64,000 nucleotides of DNA. Origin: Protula sp. h YS-2021. Lineage: Eukaryota; Annelida; Polychaeta; Sabellida; Serpulidae. Below the pieces are notes generated by a model, which worked only from the letters and a program-made list of their open reading frames with translations, was not told the DNA's origin and did no database searches. The translations under genes and the position numbers were made by a program. The stretch is taken from assembly GCA_949752745.1 (NCBI GenBank), contig OX457029.1:8657511-8721510 (forward strand), given 5' to 3'. Positions within the stretch are counted from its first letter, which is position 1. Each line of letters starts with the position of its first letter. Below are positions 62,396 through 64,000 of this stretch, piece by piece.

Positions 62396-63376
62396 TGTTG
62401 GGATCGTATTTTGATATTTTTATGTATGAGTTGCTCGAATGAAACGACGAATAATAACGCAAGAGCACTGTCTAATTTCTACACTACTTTATTTTACACT
62501 CCGCTGTTTTCCGGACTAAAACACATCAAAACGCAACAACTCCAAACCCAAACCAAAGTCAATTCTTTTCTCTCAGAACTTTCTTTTTCTTACTCGGATT
62601 CTCATTCTAGGGTGGCGTGATATTGCTTCCCCATTTCATTCACATGGGTGGGGGTGCAATACCACCACCACCCAGTTTAACATCGGGAGGCGGAATCATG
62701 GGGGGGGGGGGGAGTAAACCGTCTCACCAGGTGGGGGCGAACACACAAGCACGCGCTCTTTGTTTACCAACACAGCATAACGCACCACCATGCTAGGGGA
62801 GAGATACACATTCACTCGCCACCAAACAGCAAGGTGGGAGCGTGGAGCTTCATCTCTCCAGCACACAGCAAAGTGGAGGAGCGAAGCTGTACCTCGCCAC
62901 CAGTGCTAGGTGGGGGAGTACACTCAAGTCTCCACCAGTGGAGAGAGTACCAATACCACGCCACCACAGTGCAAGGTGGGGATACACATTCACTCGCCAC
63001 CAAACAGCAAGGTGGGAGCGTGGAGCTTCATCTCTCCAGCACACAGCAAAGTGGGGGAGCGAAGCTGTACCTCGCCACCAGTGCTAGGTGGGGGAGTACA
63101 CTCAAGTCTCCACCAGTGGAGAGAGTACCAATACCACGCCACCACAGTGCAAGGTGGGGGCGTGTACCAGCATCGCCACTACACAGCAAAGTAGAGGAGC
63201 TTGCCACACCTCACCACCACAAACAAGGTGGGGGCGAACTGCTTTACTTCATCTACCATGCAGCGATGTGGGGACGTGTACATACAAGCATTGGCGAATT
63301 GTGTGTCCGTTCCCACTGCACAATCACGATTAAATTACTGACAAATCAAATTATTTCCCAAAATATTAAGCCAACA
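62396..63376 (-). repeat. 5' LTR of element 2 (981 bp), with a 178-bp internal duplication
   Basis: Mate of 50635-51551. The block starting atacacattcactcgcc occurs at 62804 and again at 62982, a 178-bp tandem duplication absent from the 3' LTR. About 117 bp of other minisatellite units present in the 3' LTR is missing here. Confidence 0.92.
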
Positions 63377-64000
63377 CTAGTCATAAAATGTGCATGTACA
63401 ATATGAATAGCCAGGTAATAATCTGCAGCTAATATATTACATACAGAAGCATCAAGTGGATTTAAATAAAGTTAAGCGTAGGTATTCTATATATCATATC
63501 GTGCCATTGCATAAATAGTTTTGAATTCAACATTAAGTCGCTGTACACAATGCATTTTAGGCCCCAACCCTTCGGATTGGGGCCTATAGGTTTGGAGTGT
63601 CCGTCCGTCTGTCCGTCATCGCTTTATACCCCTATGAATCTGGGGGCGGTTGGGGCCTGCTTGTGTTTCACAAATACTCACTTGTTATTATTTCATTCTC
63701 TGATTTGTATATGCGTTTCATAGTGCTGTTTATGTATGATCGCATATCCACATTAGCAACGTTAATATTTCTATCAACCATTTCTTTGCTAAAACTACAT
63801 ATATAATTTAGTGAAAAGAATTTACGAAAAATGCTGTTATATGCTACTTTAGACTTTATGTCGTCGAATCTGGTTTATTTCACTAACTTTGCCCTACCAA
63901 TGATGATTGTGTCAAAATTTTGAGAACTTCGAATGCCTTTTCGCACATTCTACACACCCACTTTAATTTAATGGTCAGGAAAAGGTTAGATAAAAGTCTG
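63377..64000. other. Flanking DNA with a hairpin-bearing repeat end
   Basis: At 63559-63588, aggccccaa..ttggggcct forms a 9-bp perfect stem, followed by gtccgtccgtctgtccgtc. Such foldbacks next to a gtccgtc tract mark the end of a dispersed repeat. No gene seen. Confidence 0.5.

Overview
This is a eukaryotic nuclear window, most likely from an aquatic invertebrate animal. It has AT-rich intergenic DNA, canonical GT-AG introns, (AT)n microsatellites, several satellite arrays, short CAG-ended DNA transposons, a non-LTR element and two ~13 kb Ty3/Gypsy retrotransposons, one carrying an Env. The phylum cannot be fixed from the sequence alone. Almost all recognisable coding sequence is on the minus strand. 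Six-frame ORFs inside tandem repeats are artefacts.

Layout. 1-270: 32-bp minisatellite. 2001-3446 (minus): four exons of a hydroxymethylbilane synthase (HMBS) gene that continues outside the recognised part. 4.2-10.3 kb: a cluster of small CAG-ended inverted-repeat elements, including a hAT-like insertion inside an older ~0.5 kb repeat (family X). 12.0-15.3 kb: a 168-bp satellite in which each unit carries splice-like donor and acceptor motifs. 15.5-16.2 kb: a second array of ~165-bp units. 16355-26009 (minus): a 28-exon gene that I could assemble completely with consistent splice phases (3,753 nt, 1,250 aa). It encodes an ALS2CR8/CaRF-like N-terminus, a MULE transposase domain with its D-D-E residues, a SWIM zinc finger, the N-terminal part of a ubiquitin-specific protease fold, and a PHD finger. 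26.8-33.3 kb: about 36 copies of a homogeneous 179-bp satellite.

34.9-36.1 kb: a repeat (family Y) interrupted by a 5'-truncated LINE fragment. 36138-50036: a second copy of repeat X, split first by a 396-bp MITE and then by Gypsy element 1 (36785-49801, minus). Element 1 has TG..CA LTRs, a 4-bp target duplication, a tRNA-Ser-type primer site, broken gag-pol and an extra C2H2 zinc-finger reading frame. 50635-63376: Gypsy element 2 (minus), with TG..CA LTRs, CTAG target duplication and a tRNA-Ala-type primer site. Its pol lacks the reverse-transcriptase core but ends in a chromodomain, and it is followed by an intact 695-aa Env-like ORF and small 3' ORFs.

The two cellular genes do not obviously work together. 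The rest records successive layers of transposon and satellite activity. The most unusual item is the intron-rich MULE/SWIM/USP/PHD gene lying between satellite arrays.
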